A stretch of DNA of 64,000 bases from DASYKS01 sp031404815 (GCA_031404815.1 JANNIH010000087.1:22414-86413), one strand, 5' to 3'. Shown: positions 43,186 to 52,676, numbered from the stretch's first letter. Notes: a model not told the origin generated them from the sequence alone. Translations and numbers: made by a program.

Positions 43186-44376
43186 ATGGACGAAAGAAAG
43201 CTGCTCGACCGGCACTTCGGTGTCTGGCGCGAGGCGGGGTTGGTGCCGCCGGAGTTGGAGATGCGGCTGCGGGTTTCGAGTGAACCGCTGCTCGCGCGGG
43301 AGGGTGTCGCCTGGACGCGCTGGGCGCTCGCTCTCTTAGGGGGCGGCTTGCTGCTCGCCGGGTTGATTCTGATCGTGGCGGAGAACTGGGAGCTGATCCC
43401 GCGCTGGGGCAAGCTCGCCGCTTGGGCGCTGCTGCAGATCGGTTTCTTGCTCGCGGCGTACGAGAGCGGCAAACGATTCGAGCGGCCGTTTCTCGCCGAG
43501 GCGTTCACCCTTCTGGCGGGCGGTTGGGTGCTCGCCGGGATCGCCCTGGTGAGCCAGATCTTCCACTTGAACAGCCGACCGGCGAACGGGATTTGGTTCT
43601 GGCTCGTCCTGATTCTACCGGCCGCTTGGCTCCTCCCCCGCTTCGCGACCGCGGCGGTCGCGTTCGTGGCGCTCGGCGCGGGGCTGATCGCCGAGGTGGC
43701 CGACCCGCAGTCGCTGCTCGCCGCCGACCAGGCGGAGAGCCCCTGGCTCTGGTTGGCGCTGCCACTGCTCGCCCTCTTCGCCGTCTCTTGGCTGCCGCGG
43801 CCGCCAAGCTGGCTGCGCGGGTGGCTCGGCGCCTGGGTGTTCATCGCCTCGCAGTTCTTCCTGCTGGTGTTCGGCGTGTCAGGGGGCACGCGCTCGTTCG
43901 ACGAGAACGATCTTGGCCGCGCCTGGATCGTCGTCGGGTTGGGGTTGGTGGCCGCCCTGGTTTGGCCGGCGCGAACGCTGCCGCTCGCCTGGGGCGCGTG
44001 GGGTACGCGGGCGATTCTGGTTCTCTCGCTCCTCCCCTGGATGCTGATCGGCCGCGAGTTCGACGGCACGGTGGTGCTCGATCAATTCGCTGTGGGTGTT
44101 GCCTGGGTGGTGCAGATCCTCGCGGCCCTGCTGCTGATTCGCGCGGCCAACCGGAGCGGCTCGGCGCTCTGGGTCAACCTCGGCTTTCTCGCGCTGTTTG
44201 CCGGCATCCTCACCCGCTATTTCGATCTGTTCGGTGATTATCTTCGCGGCGGCGCGGCGCTCGCGCTCACCGGCGTGCTCGTGCTGGTCGTCTTGGCCCT
44301 GCTCGAACGCGCCCGGCGGCGGACGCTCGCGGCGGCACCGGCCGCGGTCGGCGTCGATTCCGGAGGTGGCGAATGA
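43186..44376 (+). CDS. DUF2157-family membrane protein
   Basis: A 396-residue inner-membrane protein. The soluble N-terminal 45 residues (LLDRHFGVWREAGLVPPELEMRL) are followed by about ten transmembrane helices. LLGGGLLLAGLILIVAENWELIPRWGKLAAWALLQIGF is the characteristic DUF2157 stretch. It overlaps the next gene by 4 bases (ATGA). The pair DUF2157 + GDYXXLXY protein is a recurring two-gene unit of unknown function, often with a DUF4401 domain. Confidence 0.85.
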   Translation: MDERKLLDRHFGVWREAGLVPPELEMRLRVSSEPLLAREGVAWTRWALALLGGGLLLAGLILIVAENWELIPRWGKLAAWALLQIGFLLAAYESGKRFERPFLAEAFTLLAGGWVLAGIALVSQIFHLNSRPANGIWFWLVLILPAAWLLPRFATAAVAFVALGAGLIAEVADPQSLLAADQAESPWLWLALPLLALFAVSWLPRPPSWLRGWLGAWVFIASQFFLLVFGVSGGTRSFDENDLGRAWIVVGLGLVAALVWPARTLPLAWGAWGTRAILVLSLLPWMLIGREFDGTVVLDQFAVGVAWVVQILAALLLIRAANRSGSALWVNLGFLALFAGILTRYFDLFGDYLRGGAALALTGVLVLVVLALLERARRRTLAAAPAAVGVDSGGGE

Positions 44377-44963
44377 ACGCCCGGATGAAGATCTCGATCC
44401 TCGCGCTCGTCCAGGCCGGAACGATCCTCGGCTGGGCCGGCCACCACGAGCGGCTCTGGCAGAGCGCGCCGACCTTTCGCATCGCGCTCGCACCGGTCGA
44501 TCCGTATGATGTCCTTCGCGGTCGCTATTTCATCCTGAATCCGAAAGGCGCCGGCTTCGACACGGCAGAGCCCGTCCTCGGCTCGACCCTCACATGGGGC
44601 GCGATCAGCGCATCCCCCTGGTCTTGGGACCCCTCCTCCTCGTACCGCGGCAGCGCTCAGATCGGTTTCTGCCCGGCCGGAGCGATTCGAACCCTCTGCG
44701 CCCTCACCCTGCCCGGTTCGCCGCGTCCACCCGCATCGGGAACCACCCTCTGGGCGCTAGGGCAGGTCAGCATCCGGCGTGAGGAAAGTCGGTTCACCGG
44801 TACGATCGACCTCGGGCTCGACCGCTTCTTCCTGCCGAACCGCGCCGTCCTCCCCGGCCCAGAAAACGCCCCTGGTTGGGAGCTCGAAGTGGTCCACCGG
44901 CCGGGGCTGCCGCTCCTGCCGAAGCGCCTCTGGTTCCGGGGTAAGCCGGTCGTCTTCCGCTGA
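44373..44963 (+). CDS. GDYXXLXY-domain protein
   Basis: A 196-residue protein with an N-terminal membrane anchor (ISILALVQAGTILGWAG). The motif VDPYDVLRGRYFIL is the variant of the GDYxxLxY signature (Asp-Pro ... Arg-Gly-x-Tyr). The rest is periplasmic and beta-rich. The start ATG overlaps the DUF2157 gene. This family is known only as the partner of DUF2157 membrane proteins. The second Tyr of the motif is replaced by Ile/Leu here. Confidence 0.8.
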   Translation: MNARMKISILALVQAGTILGWAGHHERLWQSAPTFRIALAPVDPYDVLRGRYFILNPKGAGFDTAEPVLGSTLTWGAISASPWSWDPSSSYRGSAQIGFCPAGAIRTLCALTLPGSPRPPASGTTLWALGQVSIRREESRFTGTIDLGLDRFFLPNRAVLPGPENAPGWELEVVHRPGLPLLPKRLWFRGKPVVFR

Positions 44964-44981
44964 GCCCGGCCCCGACCGGGC
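44964..44981 (+). terminator. Weak hairpin after the GDYXXLXY gene
   Basis: GCCCGG (44964-44969) pairs with CCGGGC (44976-44981) right after the stop codon. The downstream sequence (CACTCCTTGCTATTCTT) is moderately T-rich. May end the two-gene unit. Confidence 0.3.
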
Positions 44982-45022
44982 CACTCCTTGCTATTCTTCT
45001 CCACCTTCTGAGGAGACACGCC

Positions 45023-46147
45023 ATGCGTCGCCCGGCCGCCCGCCGCTCTCTAGTTGCCCTCGCGCTCGCCCTTCTCGCCGTCGTTGGCATGGGCTGCCGC
45101 TCGACCCGGTTCGCCTGCCCGATCGTCGGCCCCGCGGTCCCTGTAGCTGCGGCACCCGACTGCCCGGCGCCGCGCGATTATCCGTTCCGGAACCTGGTGT
45201 TCGAAGGGGGCGGCATCAAGGGGCTCGCCTACGGCGGCGCGCTCCAGGTGCTCGAAGAGCAGAGGATTCTGCCGCAGATCGAGCGCGTGGCCGGCACCTC
45301 CGCCGGGGCGATCACCGCCATGCTGGTCGCCCTCCGCTACCCGCCGAGCGAGATTCGCAAGCTCTTGTTCGACCTCGATTTCAGCCAGCTGGAGGATGGC
45401 CGCGCGACCGGTATTTTCCGCCTGTTCCGGCGCTACGGCTTCTTTCGCGGCGACACCTATCTAGAGCTGATGCGCTGCCTGGTGGGCGCCAAGACCGGCC
45501 TGAAGCGCGCGACCTTCCGCCATCTCCATGACCACGGGTTCCTCGATCTCCGAGTTTTTTCGACCGACTTGAATACCGGTAACGTGCGCGAGCTGTCGTA
45601 CGAAAAGAGCCCCGATTTCGAGGTGGCGCTCGCGGTGCGGATGTCCGGCTCTTTTCCGCTCTTCTTCGCGTCGATCGAGAACGAAAGGAAGATCTTCATC
45701 GATGGCGGCGTGGTCTTGAACTATCCCGTCAATGCGTTCGATCGCGAGCCCGGCCTGAACCCTGAGACCTTGGGGTTCGTGCTCGCCAATACGAGCAGCT
45801 CGCCGCCGATTCGCAAGATCCACGACCTCAGGAGCTATGGCAAGGGGCTGATCGAAGCCATCCTATCGGCACAGGTGATCGGTCTCGAACACGATCCGGC
45901 GAACTTGGAGCGCACCGCGATCCTGAACGATCTCGGGATCTCCACCCTCGACTTCAACCTGACGCCGCAGCAGAAGCAGGAGCTGATCGACCAGGGCGCC
46001 CACTGCACCTGCCTCTACCTGCGCGACCAGGCCCGCTGGACCGCGGCCGGCCGCCGCCCGGGGATCGAAGCGCTCGCGGCCGCAACCCCCGGCACGGCGC
46101 GCGTGCCGATCCGCCAGACGGGGCATTGCGGCTCGGCATTTCCTTAG
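45023..46147 (+). CDS. Patatin-like phospholipase, lipoprotein
   Basis: A 374-residue protein. A lipoprotein signal (LAVVGMGC with lipobox Cys25) tethers it to a membrane. Patatin motifs follow: the oxyanion loop EGGGIKG at 61-67, the nucleophile elbow GTSAG with Ser93, and Asp227 in IDGGV. The family hydrolyses acyl chains of phospholipids with a Ser-Asp dyad. As a lipoprotein it probably acts in the periplasm or at the outer membrane. The ATG at 45023 has GAGGAG upstream. It is not obviously part of an operon with its neighbours. Confidence 0.9.
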   Translation: MRRPAARRSLVALALALLAVVGMGCRSTRFACPIVGPAVPVAAAPDCPAPRDYPFRNLVFEGGGIKGLAYGGALQVLEEQRILPQIERVAGTSAGAITAMLVALRYPPSEIRKLLFDLDFSQLEDGRATGIFRLFRRYGFFRGDTYLELMRCLVGAKTGLKRATFRHLHDHGFLDLRVFSTDLNTGNVRELSYEKSPDFEVALAVRMSGSFPLFFASIENERKIFIDGGVVLNYPVNAFDREPGLNPETLGFVLANTSSSPPIRKIHDLRSYGKGLIEAILSAQVIGLEHDPANLERTAILNDLGISTLDFNLTPQQKQELIDQGAHCTCLYLRDQARWTAAGRRPGIEALAAATPGTARVPIRQTGHCGSAFP

Positions 46148-46168
46148 AGTTTGGCCTCAGAATCCGGC

Positions 46169-47134
46169 CTAGAGGGCGGTGAGCCAACCGATCGCCTGGT
46201 CTTCTAGCCGGGGATCTCGATCGGCGCGGAGCACGAGCTCGATCGGCTCCGGAAAACCGCAGTGCCCGGCGCGCCGGAGCCAGCGCACTTCGAGGTTCGG
46301 ATAGGTCTGGGTCAGGGCCGGGCGCACGGTCGCCGCCGGGATCATCGGATCGCCTTCCGCCTGGAGCAGGAGGGTGGGCACACAGAGCGCGCCGAGGTGC
46401 GGCGCGACACTCGCCCGCGCGTAGTAGTCGGCACCGCTCGCGAAACCGTGGCGCGGGGCGACGACGCGGTCGTCCCATTCGCGCAGGAAACGAATGCTGC
46501 GAACGTCGGCGAACGGGATGAGCTCCGGCCGGCGCGCCGCGACCGGTTGGTAAATTTCTTTCAAATGCGCCACCAGGTGGCGTTTGTACAGCGCGAGCGC
46601 CGGCTGGTCGATCGCCACGGCGGAGAGCGCCAGATCGAGCGGCGCGCAGACCGCAACGACCCCCGAGAGGCGCGGCTCGCGCTCGGAACTGGCGAAGCGG
46701 AGCGCGACGTGGCCGCCGAGCGAATAGCCGAGCAGGAGGAGGCGCGAGAAGCCGGCGAGCTCGGGGCTGCTCATCGCCGCCGCGAGATCGGTGGTGAGCC
46801 CGGCGTGGTAGAAGTCCGTGCCGCTCCGGTCCGAGCCGCGCAGGTTGAGTCGCAGACAGGAGAGACCGGCGCGTTCGGCCGCGGCCGCGGCGCGGCGGAC
46901 GTACTGGCTCTCGCAACAGCCGCCGAGCCCGTGGACGATGACCACGAGATCTTGGCCTGAACCCTCGGGGCGCCCCTCGGTGCGCACATCCCGGAGCCGC
47001 CCGGTCAAGCGCACCGACCCCATCTTCGGGTCGTCGATCGTCCGCGACCATGGCGTCCCCTCCGGGCAGGCGACCGGCCGAAGCGAGTGGGCGATCCGGG
47101 GCAGGATCGTCCAGAAATGGTGGCGGAGTGCGAT
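46169..47134 (-). CDS. YheT-type alpha/beta hydrolase (start uncertain, possible ATC)
   Basis: An alpha/beta hydrolase with oxyanion segment VIVHGLGGCCES, nucleophile elbow GYSLGGH, Asp in QAEGDPMIP and His in RAGHCGF. The YheT-family N-terminal sequence (HHFWTILPRI...) continues in frame well upstream of the first ATG at 47023. The true start therefore lies in 47132-47167. A textbook AAGGAGGT at 47141-47148 precedes an ATC at 47132-47134 by 6 bases, while the only standard codon is a TTG at 47165-47167 without a ribosome site. I list the ATC. Substrate unknown; relatives are esterases. It is 39 bases downstream of the M28 peptidase gene on the same strand. Confidence 0.75.
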   Translation of the reverse strand: MALRHHFWTILPRIAHSLRPVACPEGTPWSRTIDDPKMGSVRLTGRLRDVRTEGRPEGSGQDLVVIVHGLGGCCESQYVRRAAAAAERAGLSCLRLNLRGSDRSGTDFYHAGLTTDLAAAMSSPELAGFSRLLLLGYSLGGHVALRFASSEREPRLSGVVAVCAPLDLALSAVAIDQPALALYKRHLVAHLKEIYQPVAARRPELIPFADVRSIRFLREWDDRVVAPRHGFASGADYYARASVAPHLGALCVPTLLLQAEGDPMIPAATVRPALTQTYPNLEVRWLRRAGHCGFPEPIELVLRADRDPRLEDQAIGWLTAL

Positions 47135-47173
47135 GGCGGTACCTCCTTGGGTGATAAGGACCCAACAGCGATA

Positions 47174-50014
47174 TCAGCGCATTCGAGTGTTGACCCCGAA
47201 CTCGACTTCTAGGGTGACGCGCCGGCCGTCGCGGATGACGACCACGGGCGCCCGCTGGCCGGGGGTGGCGCGCCGGAGCACAAACATGAAGTCCTGGATG
47301 TCGCGGATCTCCGTGCCGGCGAGTTCGACCAGCAGATCGCCACGGCCGATCCCCGCCTTCTCCGCCGGGCTGCCGACCCGCACTCCGGCGAGCAGCACGC
47401 CGGGCCGCTTGTCCCCTGCGTAATCGGGGATCGTCCCGAGCGAGGCGCCGGCACCGCGGATGTCGCCTGCGGGGGCTGGGGCCGGAGCCGCCTTGTAGGC
47501 GATTTTCTCGGGGCGGTTCGCGAGCAGGCGGACGAGGTCGGCGGCGAGCCCTGCCACCTGGGCGCCACCGAGCGCGTTGATCTTCTCCGCGTCGTCGCTC
47601 GGCCGGTGGTAATCGGAATGGGTGCCGGTGAACAGATGGAGCACCGGCACGCCAGCGGCATAAAACGAGCTGTGATCGGACGGGCCGTAGCCGTCGCCGC
47701 TCAAAGCGCACGCCAGGCCGGCGCGCTCGCACGCCGGCTCGACCAAGCCGGCCCAGCCCAGCCCCGAATCACCGCCCAAGACGGTGAGTTGGTTTTCCCG
47801 CAACCGGCCGACCATGTCCATGTTGATCATCGCGACCAGGTCGGAAAGCGGCAGGGTTTGGGGCGGCTCGCGGGTGAATGCGGTCGAGCCGAGCAGGCCG
47901 CGCTCCTCACCCGAAAAGGCGACGAACCAGACGTCGCGCAGGAGGTCGGTTCGTTTCTCCGCGAGCGTTTGCGCCGCGAGCAGCAGCGCGGCGGTGCCCG
48001 AGGCGTTGTCGTCCGCACCGTTGTGCGCCGCCTTCGAATCGGGATCGAGCGAGCCGACCGGACCGAATCCGAGGTGGTCGTAATGGGCGCCGATCAATAC
48101 GGCGCCGGGAAACCTTTCAGTCCCGCTCGCGCGCAGTACGCCGACCACATTGGTGGCGCGCTCGATCCGGGTCACCAGCTCGACCGCGATCTCCGCCTGC
48201 CCGATTCGGTCCTCACCCGGTGACAGCAGGCTCGCGCCCGCCGCGCGGCTGACCACCACCACCGGCAGACCGGCATCCCCCGCGTCGGCGACGGAAAGCT
48301 TCGGCAGCGGCGCCTCGTCCGGCATCTGCCCGGGCAGCTCGGCGGTCGGTTTGATCGGCCGGCTCGGGGGTGGCAGATCGACCACGATCAGACCGATCGC
48401 GCCATGCTGGCGCGCGTTCCAAGCCTTGTAGCGAAGGTCGGATTCGCGCCGCTCGATCTCCGCCGCGCTCTCACGCGCCGCGCGCTCGTCGGCGGTCTCC
48501 ACCTCCCCATCCTGGGGTTCTTTCGGGGGCGCGGCGGCGGGCGCCACGAACCTTCGGACCGCGACGATTTTGCCCTTCGCGTCCACTCCTGCGTAGTCGT
48601 CGATCCCCCGTTCGGTCGCGGTGACGCCGTAGCCCGCGGCGACCACTTCGCCCGAGACGGAAGCGGACGACGAGAAGCCGAGCGGCCGAAAGCTCTCGGC
48701 GTCGAGCACAACCCCGCCGAGCGAGACGCGCGTCCCCGCGCCCGCCTCGATCGAGACCGGCACGTCGAACTCCTGGCGGAAGGAGGGGGTCTCGGCCGAT
48801 CCCGCACCCGGGATGAGGCCGAGCGCGCCAAAGCGCTCTTCGAGCCAACCGCCCGCTTCCCCCAGCCCTTGGGTCCCGACACCGCGCCCCTCTCTCGGCT
48901 CGTCCGCGAGCCAACGGACATCCGCCGCGAAGCGATCGGCGTCGGTCGCGGGCTCGGGCACGATCTCGCCCTCCACCCAGCGGGCGACGAAGACGTTGGT
49001 ATCGCCCGCCGCTCTCTGGTTCCGGTTCGAAGAAAACGCGAGCCGCTTGCCGTCGGGCGAGAAGAGCGGAAAGCCGTCGAAGCCGGGCGAGCTGGTGATC
49101 CGCTCGAGGTTCGTGCCATCCAGATCAATCGCCCAGAGATCGAACTCCCGCCCTTTTGGGTCGCCGTAGTTGGACGAGAAGATCAGGCGTTTGCCCGACG
49201 GATAAAACGAAGGGGCGAACGAGGCCGCGCCGAGCGCGGTCACCGGGTGCGCTTCGCTGCCGTCGGAGTTGCCGACCCAGATCTCCAACCGGCCGGGCCG
49301 GACGAGCCCCCGGGCGAGCAGGGCGGCATCGGCCTCCTGCTCCTTGCCAGGAGCCGGCCGCGCCGCGCGCCAGACCAGCTTCGTGCAATCGGGTGAAAAA
49401 AAGGCGCCGCCGTCGTAGCCCGGGGTGTGGGTCAACCGCCGGACCTCCGTGCCGTCCGGCTTCATCGCGTAGAGCTCGAGGTCGCCGTCGCGGTCCGAGG
49501 TGAAGACGATCGTTCCGTCAGTGGCGCAGACCGTCGATTCGGCGTCGTAGAACCGGTTGTCGGTCAAAAGCACCGGGTCCGAGCCGTCGGTGCGCGCGCT
49601 CCAGATCTCGAAGGTCGGATAGACCGCCCAGACGTAGCCGTGCGAACGATCAGGCGGCGGCGGGCACAGAGGGCCGGCGCCTCGGGTCGAGGAGTAGATC
49701 ACCCGCTCGCCGCCGCGCAGGAAATACGAGCAGGTGGTCCGCCCCTCTCCGTTCGAAACCCGGATCGGCGCGCCGGAGCCGTCCGCGGCCAGCCGGTAGA
49801 TCTGATCGCACGACTCGGCCGCCCCATGCGCCTGGAAGATCAGCTCCTTGCCGTCGGGCGACCAATACGCCTCGGCGTTTTCCCCTCCCGCGGTGAGCTG
49901 GAGCAGCTCCCCCAGGTGCGGCTCGCCGATTTCCGGGAGCGCGGCGAGAGGTGAGGTGGCGAGGAGAACCGCGAGGGCTGCGAGAGGCGGAACAAGGCGC
50001 GGACGAAGATCCAT
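47174..50014 (-). CDS. M28 metallopeptidase with PD40 repeats, PA domain and PDZ domain
   Basis: A 946-residue exported protein. A signal peptide at the N-terminus (VPPLAALAVLLATSPLAA) precedes TolB-like PD40 beta-propeller repeats (AYWSPDGKELIFQ, FFSPDCTKLVW, LFSPDGKRLAFSS). A PA (protease-associated) segment follows. The M28 catalytic core has zinc ligands at GAHYDHLGF, NGADDNASG, SGEERGLLGS, INMDMVGR and GTHSDYH. A C-terminal PDZ domain (GVLLAGVRVGSPAEKAGIGRGDLLVELAG) closes it. It probably hydrolyses peptides in the periplasm; fused propellers usually guide or gate substrates. The ATG at 50014 was chosen because the signal peptide begins there, while the open frame upstream to 50269 is non-coding in character and overlaps the divergent S1 gene start. 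Confidence 0.92.
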   Translation of the reverse strand: MDLRPRLVPPLAALAVLLATSPLAALPEIGEPHLGELLQLTAGGENAEAYWSPDGKELIFQAHGAAESCDQIYRLAADGSGAPIRVSNGEGRTTCSYFLRGGERVIYSSTRGAGPLCPPPPDRSHGYVWAVYPTFEIWSARTDGSDPVLLTDNRFYDAESTVCATDGTIVFTSDRDGDLELYAMKPDGTEVRRLTHTPGYDGGAFFSPDCTKLVWRAARPAPGKEQEADAALLARGLVRPGRLEIWVGNSDGSEAHPVTALGAASFAPSFYPSGKRLIFSSNYGDPKGREFDLWAIDLDGTNLERITSSPGFDGFPLFSPDGKRLAFSSNRNQRAAGDTNVFVARWVEGEIVPEPATDADRFAADVRWLADEPREGRGVGTQGLGEAGGWLEERFGALGLIPGAGSAETPSFRQEFDVPVSIEAGAGTRVSLGGVVLDAESFRPLGFSSSASVSGEVVAAGYGVTATERGIDDYAGVDAKGKIVAVRRFVAPAAAPPKEPQDGEVETADERAARESAAEIERRESDLRYKAWNARQHGAIGLIVVDLPPPSRPIKPTAELPGQMPDEAPLPKLSVADAGDAGLPVVVVSRAAGASLLSPGEDRIGQAEIAVELVTRIERATNVVGVLRASGTERFPGAVLIGAHYDHLGFGPVGSLDPDSKAAHNGADDNASGTAALLLAAQTLAEKRTDLLRDVWFVAFSGEERGLLGSTAFTREPPQTLPLSDLVAMINMDMVGRLRENQLTVLGGDSGLGWAGLVEPACERAGLACALSGDGYGPSDHSSFYAAGVPVLHLFTGTHSDYHRPSDDAEKINALGGAQVAGLAADLVRLLANRPEKIAYKAAPAPAPAGDIRGAGASLGTIPDYAGDKRPGVLLAGVRVGSPAEKAGIGRGDLLVELAGTEIRDIQDFMFVLRRATPGQRAPVVVIRDGRRVTLEVEFGVNTRMR

Positions 50015-50267
50015 GGCGTGCGAGTTTCTCCTGGGCGGTCGCGGTCCGGAGGCGAGGACCGTCTTACGAATCTTAACCGCCGCGACCGGATTCTCACGCA
50101 GCTGCCCCCTATTTCGCGGTTCGCGGCACTCTTCCCTACTGGAAGGGCATGGCGACGCTCCAATCGGGAGACGGCTGCCGTGATACTTTGACCCGCTGTC
50201 GCACCGGGAAGAAGATTCCAGGCGAGCTGGAACGGGCCCCCCGGGCGGAAATACGAGGATCTCCCCC

Positions 50268-51680
50268 ATGGACGACCAGACCCCAGAAGAGCCGCAGGAA
50301 ACCCACGAAACCCCGGCCCCGGAAATCGCGCAGGAATCCGAGCAGATTCAGGCCGCGCCGGAGCCGCAGGAACCCGTGGCCGACCCGGCTCCCGATTCGC
50401 CGCAGGAAACCCCCGAAATCCAGGCTGTGGCAGAACCAGAGGAGCCCGTTTCGGCGTCGGCTCCCGAGCCGCCGCAAGAATTCGGCGACATCCTCGCCCA
50501 GTTCGAGCAGGCCACCCAGACGACCGAGCGCAAGAAAGACCCAGAAGTCGGGGGCAAGGTCAGCGGGACCGTGATCTCGATCGGCGAAGAGACGACCCTG
50601 GTCGATATCGGAACCAAATCGGAAGCGGTGATCCCGACCGCCGATCTACGCGACAAGGAAGGCAATGTCACCGTCGCGGTCGGCGCCCGCCTCGAAGCGA
50701 CGGTCGCCTCCCGCGACCCCGAGACCAACACCCTCCTGCTCAAGCGGAAGTTGTCGAAGAACGCCGTCCAGGCCGAAGCCGCCGCCGAGATTCGGCGCGC
50801 GTTCGAAACGCAGATCACCCTCGACGGCCGGATCACCGGGCTCAACAAGGGGGGGCTCGAAGTCGATGTCGCGGGCGTTCGCTGCTTCTGCCCGATCTCG
50901 CAGATCGAGAATCGCTTCGTCGAAGACGCGAGCCCCTACGTCGGCCAGACGCTCGCCTTCCGGGTGCTGCGTTTCGAAGAGGCGACGGGCGGCAACCGTC
51001 GGCCGAACATCGTGCTCTCTCGCCGCTCGCTGCTCCAGGAGGTGGCCGACGTCCGCGCCGCCGAAGTCCGCGCGACGCTTTCGATCGGCACCGTGATCAA
51101 CGGCCATGTCACTTCGCTCACCACCTACGGCGCGTTCGTCGATCTGGGCGGTGTCGAAGGCCTTCTCCACGTCTCCGAGATCGGCCACTCCCGCCTCGCG
51201 CGACCCGAGGATGCGCTCGCGGTCGGGCAAGAGGTGGAGGTGCAGATCATCCGCATCGAGCACGCCGCGGACGACAAGCGGGGCGAGCGGATCTCGCTGT
51301 CCAGGAAGTCGCTGGAGCGCGATCCTTGGCACGACGCCCCTTCCCGCTTCCCCGAGCGCTCGATGGTCCACGGCAAGGTGGTCCGGCTGGAGACGTTCGG
51401 TGCCTTCGTCGAGCTCGAGCCGGGTCTCGACGGGCTGCTCCACATCAGCGAGATCGGCAACAGCTCCGGTCGTCGCCTCCAGCACGCCAAAGAAGCGCTT
51501 TCGGTCGGTCAGGAGCTGTCGGTCCGCGTGCTCGGCGTCGATACCGCCCGCCACCGGATCTCGCTCGGCTTGGGCGACGGCAGCGAAAGCCACCACGAAG
51601 ACGATCTGCCGGAACCGCCGCGCGCGGCTCCCGCCGGAACGTTCGGCTCCTTGGGCGACTTCTTCAAGGGCCGCCGGTAG
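50268..51680 (+). CDS. S1-domain RNA-binding protein (ribosomal protein S1-like)
   Basis: A 470-residue protein. Residues 1-75 are an acidic, Pro/Glu/Gln-rich low-complexity tail with a repeating 'PEEPQE' style. Four S1 motifs follow (approximately 95-165, 185-250, 270-345, 355-430). The third and fourth carry the classic sequences GHVTSLTTYGAFVDLGGVEGLLHVSEI and GKVVRLETFGAFVELEPGLDGLLHISEI. It ends in a Pro/Gly tail with FFKGRR. It is shorter than six-domain rpsA. It probably binds mRNA or the ribosome, but is not certain to be the essential S1. A ribosome site is not clear; the ATG fits the frame. Confidence 0.88.
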   Translation: MDDQTPEEPQETHETPAPEIAQESEQIQAAPEPQEPVADPAPDSPQETPEIQAVAEPEEPVSASAPEPPQEFGDILAQFEQATQTTERKKDPEVGGKVSGTVISIGEETTLVDIGTKSEAVIPTADLRDKEGNVTVAVGARLEATVASRDPETNTLLLKRKLSKNAVQAEAAAEIRRAFETQITLDGRITGLNKGGLEVDVAGVRCFCPISQIENRFVEDASPYVGQTLAFRVLRFEEATGGNRRPNIVLSRRSLLQEVADVRAAEVRATLSIGTVINGHVTSLTTYGAFVDLGGVEGLLHVSEIGHSRLARPEDALAVGQEVEVQIIRIEHAADDKRGERISLSRKSLERDPWHDAPSRFPERSMVHGKVVRLETFGAFVELEPGLDGLLHISEIGNSSGRRLQHAKEALSVGQELSVRVLGVDTARHRISLGLGDGSESHHEDDLPEPPRAAPAGTFGSLGDFFKGRR

Positions 51681-51683
51681 GCT

Positions 51684-52025
51684 TCAGGCGAGAACCCGAT
51701 CGGCCTTGGCCGCGAGCACGAAGTCGCTCTCGGTCAGGCCGTCGATCGAGTGGGTCCAGAGCGTGATCCGGACCTTCCCCCAAGTGAGGAACAGATCGGG
51801 GTGATGACCCTCCTGTTCCGCCACCGCACCGACCCGATTGACGAAGCTGAGCGCGGTCACGAAGTCCGGAAACGCGTACTCCTTTTCCAGATGATGGCCG
51901 GCGATCACCCGCCAGCCGTTGCCGTCGGGCCCGAGTCGGGCATGAAGCGTGCCGAGCGCAGCTTCATCGAGCGGCGGGACGCCGCCCTTGCACGGAACGC
52001 ACGATTGGGCTGCCAGGTCGCTCAT
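51684..52025 (-). CDS. 4a-hydroxytetrahydrobiopterin dehydratase
   Basis: A 113-residue enzyme of the pterin-4a-carbinolamine dehydratase family (PhhB/PCD). The active-site pattern EQEGHHPDLFLTWGKVRITLWTH has the conserved His pair and Trp. An N-terminal CVPC segment is usual for bacterial members. It regenerates pterin cofactor after aromatic amino-acid hydroxylation, or is used in molybdopterin-related pathways. It lies 4 bases from the convergent S1 gene. Confidence 0.93.
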   Translation of the reverse strand: MSDLAAQSCVPCKGGVPPLDEAALGTLHARLGPDGNGWRVIAGHHLEKEYAFPDFVTALSFVNRVGAVAEQEGHHPDLFLTWGKVRITLWTHSIDGLTESDFVLAAKADRVLA

Positions 52026-52051
52026 GGTGGTCCTCCGAAATCTACCGGTTG

Positions 52052-52069
52052 GGGCGGGAAAACCCGCCC
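52052..52069 (-). terminator. Hairpin between the PH-domain gene and the dehydratase gene
   Basis: GGGCGGG (52052-52058) pairs perfectly with CCCGCCC (52063-52069) across AAAA. It begins 2 bases beyond the stop of the leftward PH-domain gene. No T-tract follows in the leftward direction, so termination would be weak or factor-assisted. Confidence 0.4.
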
Positions 52070-52070
52070 T

Positions 52071-52676
52071 CTAGAGCGCGTCGACCAGGTCGGCGCGCTT
52101 CTTGGCGAACTCCGCTTCGTTGATCAGCCCTTCGTCGAGCAGGCGCTTCAAATCGCGCAAGCGGTCGGCGCCGGAGACCGGTGCCGCGGCGTGGCGCGCC
52201 CGACCGTTGCGCACTTCGTCCGCCGCAGCGAGGATCGCGCTCTTGAATTCGATCGGACCGGCGATCCGAATAAAGCGCGTGGCGCCATGCTCGCTCGCGG
52301 TATCGATCTCCAGGTCACCGAACCCGAACAGGCGCCCCCAAAACGTCTGCCAGTGCTCGACGTTGTTGATCTTGTCGAGGTAGGCGTCCTTCGAGACGCG
52401 GTTGAACAGCCCCTCCTGCTTGAGCACCCGCCGATCGGTCAACACGTAGACGCTGCTCGCGAGAAGAATCCAGCGCACCGCCGCCCATCCCCCCGCGGCG
52501 AGCGCGAGCGCTCCGCCCGCAACGTACAGGAGGGGCTGGGCGAGCAGCGTGCCGCCGATCCCACCGAGCACAAGGGCGAGCGCGGTTAGGCCGAGCGGAA
52601 CGACCAGCCCCCAGCGGCTCGGCCGCGCGCGATGAAGGACGGTCTCACCCGGTTGGAGAGTCTTTTGCCATGCCAT
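52071..52676 (-). CDS. PH-domain (bPH2) membrane protein with SHOCT tail
   Basis: A 201-residue protein. Two transmembrane helices (VVPLGLTALALVLGGIGGTLL and LYVAGGALALAAGGWAAV) are followed by the bacterial PH-like domain (SSVYVLTDRRVLKQEGLFNRVSKDAYLDKINNVE). A C-terminal SHOCT helix pair follows (DRLRDLKRLLDEGLINEAEFAKKRADL). Such proteins are inner-membrane and often oligomerise; the exact role is unknown. Confidence 0.85.
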   Translation of the reverse strand: MAWQKTLQPGETVLHRARPSRWGLVVPLGLTALALVLGGIGGTLLAQPLLYVAGGALALAAGGWAAVRWILLASSVYVLTDRRVLKQEGLFNRVSKDAYLDKINNVEHWQTFWGRLFGFGDLEIDTASEHGATRFIRIAGPIEFKSAILAAADEVRNGRARHAAAPVSGADRLRDLKRLLDEGLINEAEFAKKRADLVDAL

